The notes beneath the pieces are model-generated. The model was given only the letters and a program-made list of their open reading frames with translations, was not told the DNA's origin and ran no database searches. Positions 1 through 5,961 of a DNA stretch of 28,027 nucleotides are shown here, in pieces (positions within the stretch are counted from its first letter, which is position 1; every line of letters begins with the position of its first letter). The stretch comes from a virus. The position numbers and the translations under genes are program-made. The stretch is taken from positions 1-28,027 of the IMG/VR virus record IMGVR_UViG_3300038701_001567. The stretch is one strand, 5' to 3'.

Positions 1-2
1 AG

Positions 3-554
3 GAAGGCATTTCGGGCCGGTCACTCGATAAAGGCGATCTTGGCGATTTCATTGAAGCCAACGCGCTGGATATCGAAAACCCGACACCAGCAATCCTTGC
101 CCTGGACGCCAGCAAAGCCAAAGCAGGCTGGGAATCCCGGATGATCGAAACGGCACAACGCATTGAGGGGCGGTTTGGGCAATTGGGGCAATTGCTCAGC
201 CTGTCCAAGTCGTTTGCGATTTATGAAAGCTCGGACCTGTCCGTGAAGGTCAATCGCGACACTGGGGAACAGCAAATCCAATTCCTTAATGAACACAAAG
301 GCGCGGACGGCCAACCAATCAGCTTGCCCAATCTCTACATGATCACTGTGCCTGTTTTTGAAAATGGCGCGCTGTTCCGCTTGCCGGTGCGGTTCCAATA
401 CAAAAAATCCGGCAGCACTGTGAAATTTACACTCACCGTGCACAACCCCGATCGCGTCTTTGACATTGCGTTCCGTGAGGCAGTCGAAACGGCACAGCAC
501 TGCACCGAATTGCCGGTGTTTTTCGGCAAACCCGAAACCGCGCCGCGCGATTGA
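3..554 (+). CDS. DUF2303 family phage protein (5'-truncated)
   Basis: The frame is open from the window edge, so the N-terminus is missing. The first internal ATG (141) is not the real start, because residues encoded upstream (SLDKGDLGDFIEANALDI, then a GWES segment) fit the same family. The visible part matches the DUF2303/YfdQ layout as I recall it: a helical start, a RFGQLGQLLSLSKSFAIYES stretch, a dual QFLNEH motif, PVFENGALFRLPVRF and a HNPD motif near the C-terminus. The family is common in temperate phages near early or recombination genes and has no firmly assigned biochemical role. It is followed 40 bp downstream by the methyltransferase gene on the same strand, so they may be co-transcribed. 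Family membership is fairly secure; function is unknown. Confidence 0.83.
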   Translation, partial: EGISGRSLDKGDLGDFIEANALDIENPTPAILALDASKAKAGWESRMIETAQRIEGRFGQLGQLLSLSKSFAIYESSDLSVKVNRDTGEQQIQFLNEHKGADGQPISLPNLYMITVPVFENGALFRLPVRFQYKKSGSTVKFTLTVHNPDRVFDIAFREAVETAQHCTELPVFFGKPETAPRD

Positions 555-562
555 CAGGGAAA

Positions 563-586
563 GCCGGGGCGGCTTGTCGCCTCGGC
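563..586 (+). other. GC-rich hairpin upstream of methyltransferase start
   Basis: GCCGGGGCG (563-571) pairs with CGCCTCGGC (578-586) over nine positions, one of them a G-T pair, around a six-base loop. It fills the gap between the DUF2303 stop and the methyltransferase ATG. There is no U-tract, so it is not a standard intrinsic terminator. It could slow transcription or affect methyltransferase translation, whose ATG lies eight bases beyond the stem and has no clear Shine-Dalgarno sequence. Confidence 0.35.
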
Positions 587-594
587 ACAATCTC

Positions 595-1977
595 ATGAGC
601 GCATATTACAATGAACATGATCCCTACGCCGCCAAGTGGCTGCGAAACCTCATTGCCTGCGGCGCCATCGCCCCCGGCATTGTTGACGAACGCTCAATAT
701 CAGACGTGGCGCCCGCGGACCTTGACGGTTTTACACAATGCCATTTCTTTGCCGGTATCGGGATTTGGTCAGCGGCTTTGCGCGCGGCTGGATGGCCTGA
801 TGACAGGCCGGTCTGGACCGGATCATGTCCCTGTCAACCTTTCAGCGCGGCAGGCCAAGGCCTTGGGATTGATGATGAGCGGCACTTGTGGCCCCACTGG
901 CACTGGCTCATCGAACAGTGTCGCCCTGAAACTGTCTTTGGAGAGCAGGTTGCGAGCGCTGACGGCTTGGGATGGGCTGACCTTGTATCGTCTGACTTGG
1001 AAGCGACGGGTTACGCCGCAGGGTTTGTCGATACCTGCGCTGCGGGCTTCCGGTCATTCCACATCCGCCAAAGGCTCTATTTCGCGGCCCAGGATCAGCG
1101 ATCTGCCGAACGGGGCGTGTGGCAAGACGTTGCCGGGCGATATGGCGGGCCGGTCAACAGCCTCGGCACGGGACCACAAGGACACGGCCGGCATGTCGCT
1201 GACGGGGCAGAACCCGGATGGCTCGACGCGCGACCGCACGGATCAATTGCCGAGGCAAGCGCAGCTTGCAGGCTGGCCGACGCCGATCAGCTCGGACGGG
1301 ACGGGTGGCGGGCAAGCCAAGAGGTTTCAAAACCCGAACAGATCGTCGGAACTGACGGACGCCGTGATGATGACCGGCTGGCCGACACCGATGGCCGGGA
1401 CACCGGCACAGAACGGCAACAACGCCGCCGGAAACTCGGATTACAGCCGCAAAGTGGTGGACGCAGTGAGCGGCTGGCCGACGCCGGACGCGGGAGCATT
1501 CAACGTGACGTCCAGCGCGGAGACAACGAAAACGCGCCGGGAAAAACTGAAACGCAAACACGGCAACAGCAATGGCGCGGGCCTGACGATCGGGTCAGCG
1601 TCACAACTGACAGGTTGGCCGACGCCGATGGCAACCGAAGCCCCGAACATGAGCCAGAACAGAGGCACGGACCACGGCGGGACACGGCAGCGCCTGACGC
1701 TGCAATCAGCACAAGCGATCTGTTCTCAGATGTCGTCGCCGATCCGTCTGACGGTTACTGGCGCGATGCTGACTGGCTCTGGTGCCGGGATGGAGTCTGG
1801 CGGCCAGTTGAACCCGGCACATTCCCGTTGGCTCATGCGGTTGCCAGCCGTCTGGGACGCTTGCGCGCCTACGGAAACGGGCTCGACCTTGCGCAAGCGA
1901 CGGGATTTGTCCGCGCCTACATGACCCGCGATCTGGCCAAACCCATGGCCGGCGATCTTTTTGAATGGGGGATATGA
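595..1977 (+). CDS. DNA (cytosine-5) methyltransferase
   Basis: The 460-residue product would methylate cytosine at C5 in a short DNA target using S-adenosylmethionine, probably protecting phage DNA from host restriction. Visible motifs are: motif [13 protein letters not shown] (about residues 51-62), motif [10 protein letters not shown] with catalytic Cys80, motif VI as GEQV (116-119) instead of the usual ENV, motif [12 protein letters not shown] (156-163), and a C-terminal RLRAYGN motif in the family's motif X region. Between about residues 225 and 360 lies a low-complexity spacer with repeated RLADAD/RLADTD units, where target recognition would be expected. ATG 595 is chosen because the N-terminus [18 protein letters not shown] is family-like; the open frame upstream is a shadow of DUF2303. 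The stop overlaps the next ATG (TGATG). No partner restriction enzyme is visible, so this is an orphan enzyme. Specificity cannot be read. Confidence 0.92.
   Translation: MSAYYNEHDPYAAKWLRNLIACGAIAPGIVDERSISDVAPADLDGFTQCHFFAGIGIWSAALRAAGWPDDRPVWTGSCPCQPFSAAGQGLGIDDERHLWPHWHWLIEQCRPETVFGEQVASADGLGWADLVSSDLEATGYAAGFVDTCAAGFRSFHIRQRLYFAAQDQRSAERGVWQDVAGRYGGPVNSLGTGPQGHGRHVADGAEPGWLDARPHGSIAEASAACRLADADQLGRDGWRASQEVSKPEQIVGTDGRRDDDRLADTDGRDTGTERQQRRRKLGLQPQSGGRSERLADAGRGSIQRDVQRGDNENAPGKTETQTRQQQWRGPDDRVSVTTDRLADADGNRSPEHEPEQRHGPRRDTAAPDAAISTSDLFSDVVADPSDGYWRDADWLWCRDGVWRPVEPGTFPLAHAVASRLGRLRAYGNGLDLAQATGFVRAYMTRDLAKPMAGDLFEWGI
611..1924 (+). CDS. overlapping 437-codon 'GWPTP' frame inside the methyltransferase gene (uncertain)
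   Basis: A 437-codon frame lies within the methyltransferase gene, shifted by one base (+1 frame). It resembles a set of phage proteins I recall from annotation: [16 protein letters not shown]-like text, [20 protein letters not shown], several GWPTP motifs and a C-terminus [21 protein letters not shown]. Many of those database proteins may come from the same dual-frame arrangement, since GGCTGGCCGACGCCGAT reads RLADAD in one frame and GWPTP in the other. No Shine-Dalgarno sequence precedes ATG 611 or the ATG at 617. The frame is either a real overlapping gene or a conserved shadow imposed by the methyltransferase. I lean to shadow but cannot exclude translation. Confidence 0.27.
   Translation: MNMIPTPPSGCETSLPAAPSPPALLTNAQYQTWRPRTLTVLHNAISLPVSGFGQRLCARLDGLMTGRSGPDHVPVNLSARQAKALGLMMSGTCGPTGTGSSNSVALKLSLESRLRALTAWDGLTLYRLTWKRRVTPQGLSIPALRASGHSTSAKGSISRPRISDLPNGACGKTLPGDMAGRSTASARDHKDTAGMSLTGQNPDGSTRDRTDQLPRQAQLAGWPTPISSDGTGGGQAKRFQNPNRSSELTDAVMMTGWPTPMAGTPAQNGNNAAGNSDYSRKVVDAVSGWPTPDAGAFNVTSSAETTKTRREKLKRKHGNSNGAGLTIGSASQLTGWPTPMATEAPNMSQNRGTDHGGTRQRLTLQSAQAICSQMSSPIRLTVTGAMLTGSGAGMESGGQLNPAHSRWLMRLPAVWDACAPTETGSTLRKRRDLSAPT
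1271..1629 (+). repeat. four dispersed copies of GGYTGGCCGACRCCGRN
   Basis: Near-identical 17-base units occur at 1271-1287, 1376-1392, 1472-1488 and 1613-1629, spaced 96-141 bp apart in the variable part of the methyltransferase gene. Each encodes R/D/E-RLADA(D/G) or TDRLADAD in the methyltransferase frame and GWPTP in the overlapping frame. They could support recombination that changes spacer length between relatives. Confidence 0.6.
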
Positions 1978-2378
1978 TGAACCAACCCAAAATCAGAACC
2001 TTGTCCGATCTGGCCATTGTGCTGCGCGAAATTGACAACAGCGCGGATAGCGACATGGGCTTTGACATGAACATGCTGTTTTCCACTCGCCACAACACAG
2101 ACCATGCCTGTGGCTGCGCGGCCTGCATTGGCGGCTGGGTGCATGCCGTGCGGCCAGACCTGCGGCAAACGACCCTGTGCGCCGCCGTTGCGCAACTTGG
2201 TTGCACGCTTGCCCAGGCCACAGACCTGTGCCTGCCCGGCATCGGGCGCGGCGGCATAACCAGCCCAACACAGATTGCGCCCGTCTATGACGCCACACCA
2301 ACACAAGCGGCGCGCGCCGTCGAAATCCTTGCCGAGACCGGCGCCGTGGATTGGCCGCGCGCTTTGAAAGAGGGGTAA
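1977..2378 (+). CDS. small Cys-containing phage protein, unknown
   Basis: The 133-residue product is not assigned to a known function. It has a CGCAACIGGW motif (about residues 46-55) in a HACGC context; similar Cys-x-Cys-x2-Cys-x-x-GW stretches occur in small phage and integrative-element proteins of unknown role. A helical C-terminal half includes a Thr/Ala-rich segment ending in VDWPRALKEG. The start at 1977 is chosen because a GGGGG tract (1967-1971) is better spaced to it than to the alternative ATG at 1974, and because it forms TGATG with the methyltransferase stop, indicating translational coupling. A run of Gs fits a strong ribosome site. It lies in the early + strand operon between the methyltransferase and excisionase-like genes. 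Confidence 0.72.
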   Translation: MNQPKIRTLSDLAIVLREIDNSADSDMGFDMNMLFSTRHNTDHACGCAACIGGWVHAVRPDLRQTTLCAAVAQLGCTLAQATDLCLPGIGRGGITSPTQIAPVYDATPTQAARAVEILAETGAVDWPRALKEG

Positions 2379-2380
2379 CC

Positions 2381-2800
2381 ATGTCTGATCATTTTGGAAT
2401 GGGCGCAGGCCTGACCGGCGCTGCCAGGATATATTTTCAAGCCGCGCGCCGCTCAGGCCGGACAGCGGCGCTTGTGGATAGCCTCAAATCCGGTGACCGC
2501 GTGGTGTTTACAACGCAGCGCGAAGCCCGGCGCGTGAAAGATCTGTGCCGGGATCGCGGCGTGGACATTGACACATTCGTGTGCAGCCCCGCGCAAGCCC
2601 AATCCCTTTTTTTCAGGCCAAGCCCAACAGGGGATGCGCGCACGCTGTTTGATCACCAATGGGTGCAGGAATATTACCAAAACGCATTGGACAATGCGCA
2701 ACGCGAGGTCGCGCGCCTGCAAACCGAACTGTCAGGCACCGGACAAGCCCACGAGGAAACCCGCCAGGCGGCGCAGGAAATAGCCAAATGGCGAATTTGA
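2381..2800 (+). CDS. phage protein of unknown function with C-terminal coiled coil
   Basis: The 139-residue product is not recognised with confidence. The N-terminal part contains a GDRVVFTTQREARRVKDLCRD segment (about residues 44-64) that looks like a small alpha/beta fold. The C-terminal quarter (HQWVQEYYQNALDNAQREVA onward) is a heptad-like helix suitable for coiled-coil pairing. A strong Shine-Dalgarno sequence (GAGGGG, 2370-2375) precedes ATG 2381 with good spacing; the gene starts two bases after the previous stop. Its end overlaps the excisionase-like gene by 13 bp. I infer an early, non-structural role from position only. Confidence 0.7.
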   Translation: MSDHFGMGAGLTGAARIYFQAARRSGRTAALVDSLKSGDRVVFTTQREARRVKDLCRDRGVDIDTFVCSPAQAQSLFFRPSPTGDARTLFDHQWVQEYYQNALDNAQREVARLQTELSGTGQAHEETRQAAQEIAKWRI

Positions 2801-3168
2801 CCCCCTCCGAACGCTTGCTCAGCACGGATGAGGCTGTGGCGTGGCTGGCCCGGCTTGGCATCCGCACATCGCGCTCGGGCCTTGACAGCGCAGCTGCGGC
2901 AGGCAGGCTGGCGCAGATCCGCGTGCGCGGGCGGGTGCGGATCCTGTATCGCCGCAGCGATCTGTTTGACGCTTTTACTGATTTGGACCAACCATGCCCC
3001 TCAAACTCACAAAGCGCGGCACGATCTACCACCTCACCGGCTCGATCGCGGGCCAACGCATTCGCGAAAGCACGGGCCTTGACAACCGCCGTGCCGCAGA
3101 CGCGTACCGCTTGCGGCGCGAAACGGAAATCACAGAACGTCACGCGCATGGATACAGCACAACGCTGA
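2788..3168 (+). CDS. putative excisionase / helix-turn-helix protein overlapping int
   Basis: The 126-residue product starts with STDEAVAWLARLGIRTSRSG followed by LDSAAAAGRLAQIRVRGRVR and a YRRSDLFDAF segment. This is the usual pattern of excisionase or MerR-like small DNA-binding proteins: a helix-turn-helix, a basic wing and a closing aromatic 'DL.AF' helix. The domain ends near residue 70, but the frame continues for about 57 residues into the integrase gene (175-bp overlap) as Ser/Arg-rich low-complexity sequence, so the tail is probably not conserved. AGGA upstream (2775-2778) is a possible ribosome site for ATG 2788. Its position just before int and attP supports an excision-directing role. 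Domain call moderately sure, excisionase role inferred. Confidence 0.66.
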   Translation: MANLTPSERLLSTDEAVAWLARLGIRTSRSGLDSAAAAGRLAQIRVRGRVRILYRRSDLFDAFTDLDQPCPSNSQSAARSTTSPARSRANAFAKARALTTAVPQTRTACGAKRKSQNVTRMDTAQR

Positions 3169-4106
3169 CCTTCGCCGAGGCGGCGCTGACCTATCTGCAA
3201 GCAGGCGGTGAGGCGCGGTTTCTGGGACCGGTGCTGGACTATTTTGGCCCTGACACTCTTCTGACATCGATCGACAATGATGCCGTCACCCGTGCGGCGG
3301 ACACCATCCTGCCAGGGCGCGCCCCTGCCACCATCAACCGCCAGGTGATCACCCCGATCAGCGCGGTTCTGACCATGGCCGCCGAGGACGGGCATGTGCC
3401 GCCTCGGCGGTTGCGGCGCAGGCGCGAACCGCGCGGCCGGCTGCGCTGGCTTAATGCCGAGGAAATGGACCGGCTTTTGACCTGCGCGGGCCAGCTCACC
3501 TTGCCGCGCCACAGCACAGCCGAGCCCCACACGCGGGCCAAGATCGCCTTTCTGATCGGCAGCGGCTGCCGGACGGGGGAGTGTTTCGCCGCAGATGTGA
3601 AGGATTGGCACCCGGCCACGCGCCAATGGTGGATCCCCGGTGTGGACACTGGCGCAGGCAAGACCGCAGGTGCTGCGCGCATGGTGCGGCTGCCGCAGCG
3701 GGCTGTGGATCTGATTGGCGATCTGCCGGATCTGGGGCGGGCCTTTCGCACGCCTTACGGCAAGCCGATCACGCTGACCAGGGCGCGCGGCGGGCAGATG
3801 GCTGCGGCGTTTAATGCCGCGCGCGATGCGGCAGGTCTGGGACGGGACGTCACACCCCATGTGCTGCGCCACACATGGGCGACGTGGTTTTACGCCCAGA
3901 CACGGGATTTTGGCGCGCTCATTGATCTGGGCGGCTGGGACAAGGCGGACACCGCCAACCGCTATCGCAAGATTGCGCCAGATGATCTGGGACAGCGCTT
4001 GCTGGACTTTGGCTGGGATTTCCGGATTGGCACAAATCTGACACAAGCGGCGGGATCAGAACCAGAAAAACCCAGCAATGTCAGAGTGTTGCGCAAAGGC
4101 TCATGA
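2994..4106 (+). CDS. int: tyrosine recombinase phage integrase
   Basis: The 370-residue integrase would catalyse site-specific recombination between phage attP and a host attB. The N-terminal half holds an arm-binding-like beta segment (KRGTIYHLTGSIAGQRIRES) and a SAM-like core-binding helix bundle. The catalytic half shows the family residues in order: Arg193 (GSGCRTGE), Lys near 223 (GAGKTAG), His289-x2-Arg292 (HVLRHTWATW), Trp315 in GGWDK replacing the usual His, and nucleophile Tyr324 (NRYRKI). ATG 2994 gives the normal MPLKLTKRG start and lies inside the excisionase-like frame. The last 80 bp double as an arm-type attP site (4027-4046), and the tRNA-derived core begins directly after the stop. 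Identification is firm. Confidence 0.95.
   Translation: MPLKLTKRGTIYHLTGSIAGQRIRESTGLDNRRAADAYRLRRETEITERHAHGYSTTLTFAEAALTYLQAGGEARFLGPVLDYFGPDTLLTSIDNDAVTRAADTILPGRAPATINRQVITPISAVLTMAAEDGHVPPRRLRRRREPRGRLRWLNAEEMDRLLTCAGQLTLPRHSTAEPHTRAKIAFLIGSGCRTGECFAADVKDWHPATRQWWIPGVDTGAGKTAGAARMVRLPQRAVDLIGDLPDLGRAFRTPYGKPITLTRARGGQMAAAFNAARDAAGLGRDVTPHVLRHTWATWFYAQTRDFGALIDLGGWDKADTANRYRKIAPDDLGQRLLDFGWDFRIGTNLTQAAGSEPEKPSNVRVLRKGS
4027..4046 (+). repeat. attP left arm-type site (inside 3' end of int)
   Basis: TTGGCACAAATCTGACACAA here differs by one base from a copy at 4270-4289, in the same orientation. The two lie on opposite sides of the tRNA-derived core, as integrase arm sites do. Each 20-mer is itself a tandem pair of a GRCACAA half-site about 11 bp apart, roughly one helical turn. 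Confidence 0.68.
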
Positions 4107-4108
4107 GG

Positions 4109-4149
4109 CCTTAGCAGGGGAGCGCCTTCGACCACTCGGCCACGTCTCC
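4109..4149 (-). other. attP core: 5' half of tRNA-Ser(GCU)
   Basis: Read on the minus strand, these 41 bases form the 5' half of a tRNA-Ser with anticodon GCU: acceptor strand GGAGACG, a D-arm GCCGAGTGGTCGAAGGC and an anticodon stem-loop CTCCC-CTGCTAA-GG. After that the sequence departs into the integrase gene and no 3' half, variable arm or T-arm follows, so it is not a functional tRNA gene. It adjoins the integrase stop and is flanked by matched arm repeats, which marks it as the identity block for recombination with a host tRNA-Ser gene. The exact crossover point cannot be read without attB. Confidence 0.8.
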
Positions 4150-4158
4150 GCTGATCGT

Positions 4159-4185
4159 TCTATGGTCTAAGGCACTGATCCGCAA
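4159..4185 (-). promoter_or_regulatory. possible promoter reading into the tRNA-Ser half
   Basis: On the minus strand TTGCGG (4185-4180) and CATAGA (4164-4159) are separated by 15 bp and point toward the tRNA 5' end at 4149. If the phage donates the 5' half on integration, it would also have to supply the tRNA promoter, and this is the only candidate I see. The match to consensus is weak. Confidence 0.22.
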
Positions 4186-4230
4186 GCGCTTTTTTGACGT
4201 CAATTGAAATCCTGCCAAACCCTTGGATTC

Positions 4231-4291
4231 GTTGGTTTTCGTTGGTTTTCGCGGGCTTTGTGTCAATTTTTGGCACAAAACTGACACAAAG
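4231..4291 (+). repeat. attP right arm region with arm-type copy, tandem 10-mers and dyad
   Basis: The second arm-type copy, TTGGCACAAAACTGACACAA, lies at 4270-4289. Just before it GTTGGTTTTC is repeated in tandem (4231-4240, 4241-4250). CTTTGTGTCA (4256-4265) and TGACACAAAG (4282-4291) are a perfect 10-bp inverted repeat. Such clustered repeats beside a core fit integrase, excisionase or host-factor binding. The span from 4150 to 4323 has no gene. Confidence 0.62.
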
Positions 4292-4323
4292 GTTCCGGGT
4301 CCGTTCCGCCCGAAACGACCGAT

Positions 4324-4473
4324 TCACTTGCGAACCGTCGCTGCGTCAATCCGGCCCCGCATCCAGGCGATCATGCGCCTCTGGATGTCCGCCCGCTCAA
4401 GATCACCCGCCGCCTCATAGCGCGCCAGGGCGCGGCGGTAGATTTCCAGTTTTTCAGTCAAGGAAATTGCCAC
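4324..4473 (-). CDS. small helical protein (49 aa)
   Basis: A GTG start at 4473 lies two bases after the preceding TAG and gives MAISLTEKLEIYRRALARYE, continuing to TVRK. The whole sequence is predicted by eye as two charged helices rich in Arg, Ala and Glu, without membrane segment or motif. No clear Shine-Dalgarno sequence is present, so expression would depend on coupling to the gene before it. It is the last gene of the leftward small-gene operon and ends about 35 bp from the attP right arm. Function unknown; existence moderately supported by coding-like composition and tight spacing. Confidence 0.45.
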   Translation of the reverse strand: MAISLTEKLEIYRRALARYEAAGDLERADIQRRMIAWMRGRIDAATVRK

Positions 4474-4475
4474 AG

Positions 4476-4646
4476 CTAAAATTGCGGGCCGTCACCAATG
4501 ATGGCCCACAACTGCACCGGCCACGTTGCCGCCACCACCATGGCGGCTTCACGCTGTTTCGGCGTTGCCTCGGGATTGTGGATCGATATTGCGATTGCAA
4601 TTGCCCCAAGCCCCCAGACCTGCGCAACCGCACGGATAAAGCCCAT
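4476..4646 (-). CDS. small hydrophobic protein (56 aa)
   Basis: ATG 4646 starts a product beginning MGFIRAVAQVWGLGAIAIAI. Residues about 5-22 form a plausible membrane helix; a polar charged turn (HNPEATPKQREA) follows and then a second hydrophobic stretch VVAATWPVQLWAII. Two-helix membrane topology is possible, as in small holin-like or superinfection-exclusion proteins, but no family is recognised. It begins nine bases after the stop of the 41-residue gene; GGGGCCGG lies in the gap and may serve as ribosome site. Role inferred only from composition. Confidence 0.5.
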   Translation of the reverse strand: MGFIRAVAQVWGLGAIAIAISIHNPEATPKQREAAMVVAATWPVQLWAIIGDGPQF

Positions 4647-4655
4647 CACCGGCCC

Positions 4656-4781
4656 CTAAGAAAACGCGGCAACGCCGACATTCCCCATCCACACCGCATC
4701 AGCGATAAGCGCAATAGTTACCAGCAATCCATCCGATTCCTTGGTTTTCACACAGTACCAAGCCACAGCAAATGTCAGCAT
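4656..4781 (-). CDS. very small membrane-like protein (41 aa)
   Basis: ATG 4781 overlaps the stop of the upstream gene as TGATG and is preceded by GAGGGTGAG, the signature ribosome site of this operon. The product starts MLTFAVAWYCVKTKESDGLL and continues through VTIALIADAVWMGNVGVAAF. Two short hydrophobic stretches flank a polar KTKESDG turn, so a membrane hairpin is plausible. It ends in TAG, unlike the TGA-ending neighbours, and the next gene lacks the signature junction. Function unknown. Confidence 0.5.
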   Translation of the reverse strand: MLTFAVAWYCVKTKESDGLLVTIALIADAVWMGNVGVAAFS

Positions 4782-4957
4782 CACTCACCCTCACTTCTGT
4801 AGACCTCAAAGACCGTCTCCTGCGACGTGCTGCAATCGACAAGCTTGACCTTTCCGGCGTCACGCAGATTGCAAACGGCATTGTGACTGTAACCACCCGG
4901 CCACCATGTGATGCACCCAGCCTTGTCTATCGCCGCAAGAATTTGATCTTCGGTCAT
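4781..4957 (-). CDS. small winged-helix-like protein (58 aa)
   Basis: The product begins MTEDQILAAIDKAGCITWWP and ends YRSEGE. A first helix (QILAAIDKAG), a HNAVCNLRDAGKVKLVD segment that looks like a recognition helix running into a strand, and a second strand TVFEVYR give the outline of a small winged helix. This is inference from pattern; no specific family is recognised. It is flanked on both sides by the GAGGGTGAGTGATG junction: its ATG overlaps the previous stop and its own last codons (GAG GGT GAG) supply the ribosome site of the next gene. It could regulate this operon or bind host DNA. Confidence 0.6.
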   Translation of the reverse strand: MTEDQILAAIDKAGCITWWPGGYSHNAVCNLRDAGKVKLVDCSTSQETVFEVYRSEGE

Positions 4958-5151
4958 CACTCACCCTCGCCTTTGATGACATCACAACACCACGCCTTGA
5001 ACCGCAGCCGAGCGGATCGCGCAGCCGCAACCGTATGCCCCAACACAAAGCCACGGCAGCCGCATTTAGGGCATGACTTTTGCGGCAAACCCCACTGCGC
5101 GGGCCAATCAAAACCACAAGCATTGCAAGCGCAATGGCCAACCACGCCCAT
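4957..5151 (-). CDS. small zinc-ribbon protein (64 aa)
   Basis: The product contains CNAC-type and CPKC-type knuckles (Cys9/Cys12 and Cys27/Cys30, with further Cys7 and Cys32), the arrangement of a four-cysteine zinc ribbon, followed by a basic tail (ARSARLRFKAWC). It ends KGEGE. Small zinc ribbons of this sort occur in many phages, often binding nucleic acid or a protein partner; the target here is unknown. The second of two adjacent ATGs (5151) is chosen because it has the seven-base spacing from GGAGGG seen at other junctions. The ATG of the next gene overlaps its stop. Confidence 0.66.
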   Translation of the reverse strand: MGVVGHCACNACGFDWPAQWGLPQKSCPKCGCRGFVLGHTVAAARSARLRFKAWCCDVIKGEGE

Positions 5152-5213
5152 CATTCACCCTCCTTTAATTGCAACGCTGCGCGCCACATCCTCGAACCAT
5201 CACGCCGGAACAT
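5151..5213 (-). pseudogene. orphan 'LQLKEGE' 3' end, possible gene remnant
   Basis: Downstream of the 253-residue gene a frame ends ALQLKEGE, stopping at the same TGATG junction used elsewhere. The nearest ATG in frame gives only 20 residues (5213-5151). A longer version begins at GTG 5375 (74 codons) but lies mostly inside the 253-residue gene. It may be the remaining 3' end of a lost cassette gene, or an overlapping gene. A parallel TGATG at the end of the 253-residue gene opens an 11-codon frame only. Confidence 0.3.
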
Positions 5214-5961
5214 CCACGGTATATCTGTGCGTTCTGATCCCAGATTGAGGATCCCCGACCCACCCACCTTTTCGCCATTTCGGATAATTTGGGTTTGGGT
5301 GCTCCACCCTATGGCCACGACGATAGTGCCAAGCGACCGTTTTTCCCGTAGGATTAGGCTTGCCGTTACACGCACACGCCCTCTTTTTCCCCAACCGAAT
5401 TTCTACAAACTTGTGAATCGGAATACCCCTGCGCCCGCGTGATCGCGCTTGCTGCCTCGATGGCCGAATATCTACACCATGGCACAAACCGGCAGTTTGC
5501 ATTGCCTCAATGCAATACCAGGCCGAATTGATGGCACTTTGGCACGCCTGCGCAATCTCATCGGCACGCTTATCCGGAACCGACTTTTTGAGATTGACTT
5601 GTAAATCTCCGTCCTCAAACAGCATGAATTGCTGGCAACCCACTGCACCTGCCGGACCATACGCCAATAGGGCACCAACCAGATTTAGACTGCGTCCGCT
5701 TGCTGTCTTTTGCCCGCGCGGGTCCCGAGACAATGCAATTGAATGCGACTCAATATCTATCCAAGTGTGCTGCGCTGGCAGCTCACACGAAACTATTTCC
5801 GCAGAGCAATGCCAGTCACCGGGCATCGACGCTCGCGCGTCAATTATTGGCGCCAGAGCGCTGCAATCAAAATATTGAGCCCCCACCATAATTTCCCGTA
5901 TGAAACCTTGGACCTCAGGGAACAAAGGCGCCTCAAATGCCCTAATAGCCAAAGGTGTCAC
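5200..5961 (-). CDS. hypothetical phage protein (253 aa)
   Basis: The GTG start at 5961 overlaps the previous stop (GTGA) and follows a GAGGGCGGG ribosome site. It is the largest product of the accessory operon after the recombinase. No enzymatic motif is clear. The N-terminal two-thirds seem mixed alpha/beta. The C-terminal part (about residues 170-253) is basic and aromatic, with RRGIPIHKF, a TVAWHYRRGHRVEHPNPNYP stretch, PKWRKGGWVGDP and THRYTV. I recall similar WHYRRGH/'GGWVGDP' endings in hypothetical alphaproteobacterial phage proteins, without a known role. Five Cys residues lie in the middle and C-terminal parts but not in a metal-site pattern. Unknown function. Confidence 0.7.
   Translation of the reverse strand: MTPLAIRAFEAPLFPEVQGFIREIMVGAQYFDCSALAPIIDARASMPGDWHCSAEIVSCELPAQHTWIDIESHSIALSRDPRGQKTASGRSLNLVGALLAYGPAGAVGCQQFMLFEDGDLQVNLKKSVPDKRADEIAQACQSAINSAWYCIEAMQTAGLCHGVDIRPSRQQARSRGRRGIPIHKFVEIRLGKKRACACNGKPNPTGKTVAWHYRRGHRVEHPNPNYPKWRKGGWVGDPQSGIRTHRYTVDVPA

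Noticed and set aside
2613-4046. 477-codon minus-strand frame opposite the excisionase and integrase genes
   Set aside because: It lies antisense to firmly identified genes, has Arg/Pro/Ala-rich composition typical of GC-rich shadow frames and no ribosome site or family motif.
4107-4150. Functional tRNA-Ser gene
   Set aside because: Only the 5' half to the anticodon stem is present; variable arm, T-arm and 3' acceptor strand are missing, so it is an attachment core.
4860-5141. 93-codon minus-strand frame overlapping the zinc-ribbon and winged-helix-like genes
   Set aside because: It does not use the junction ribosome site and runs across two better supported genes.
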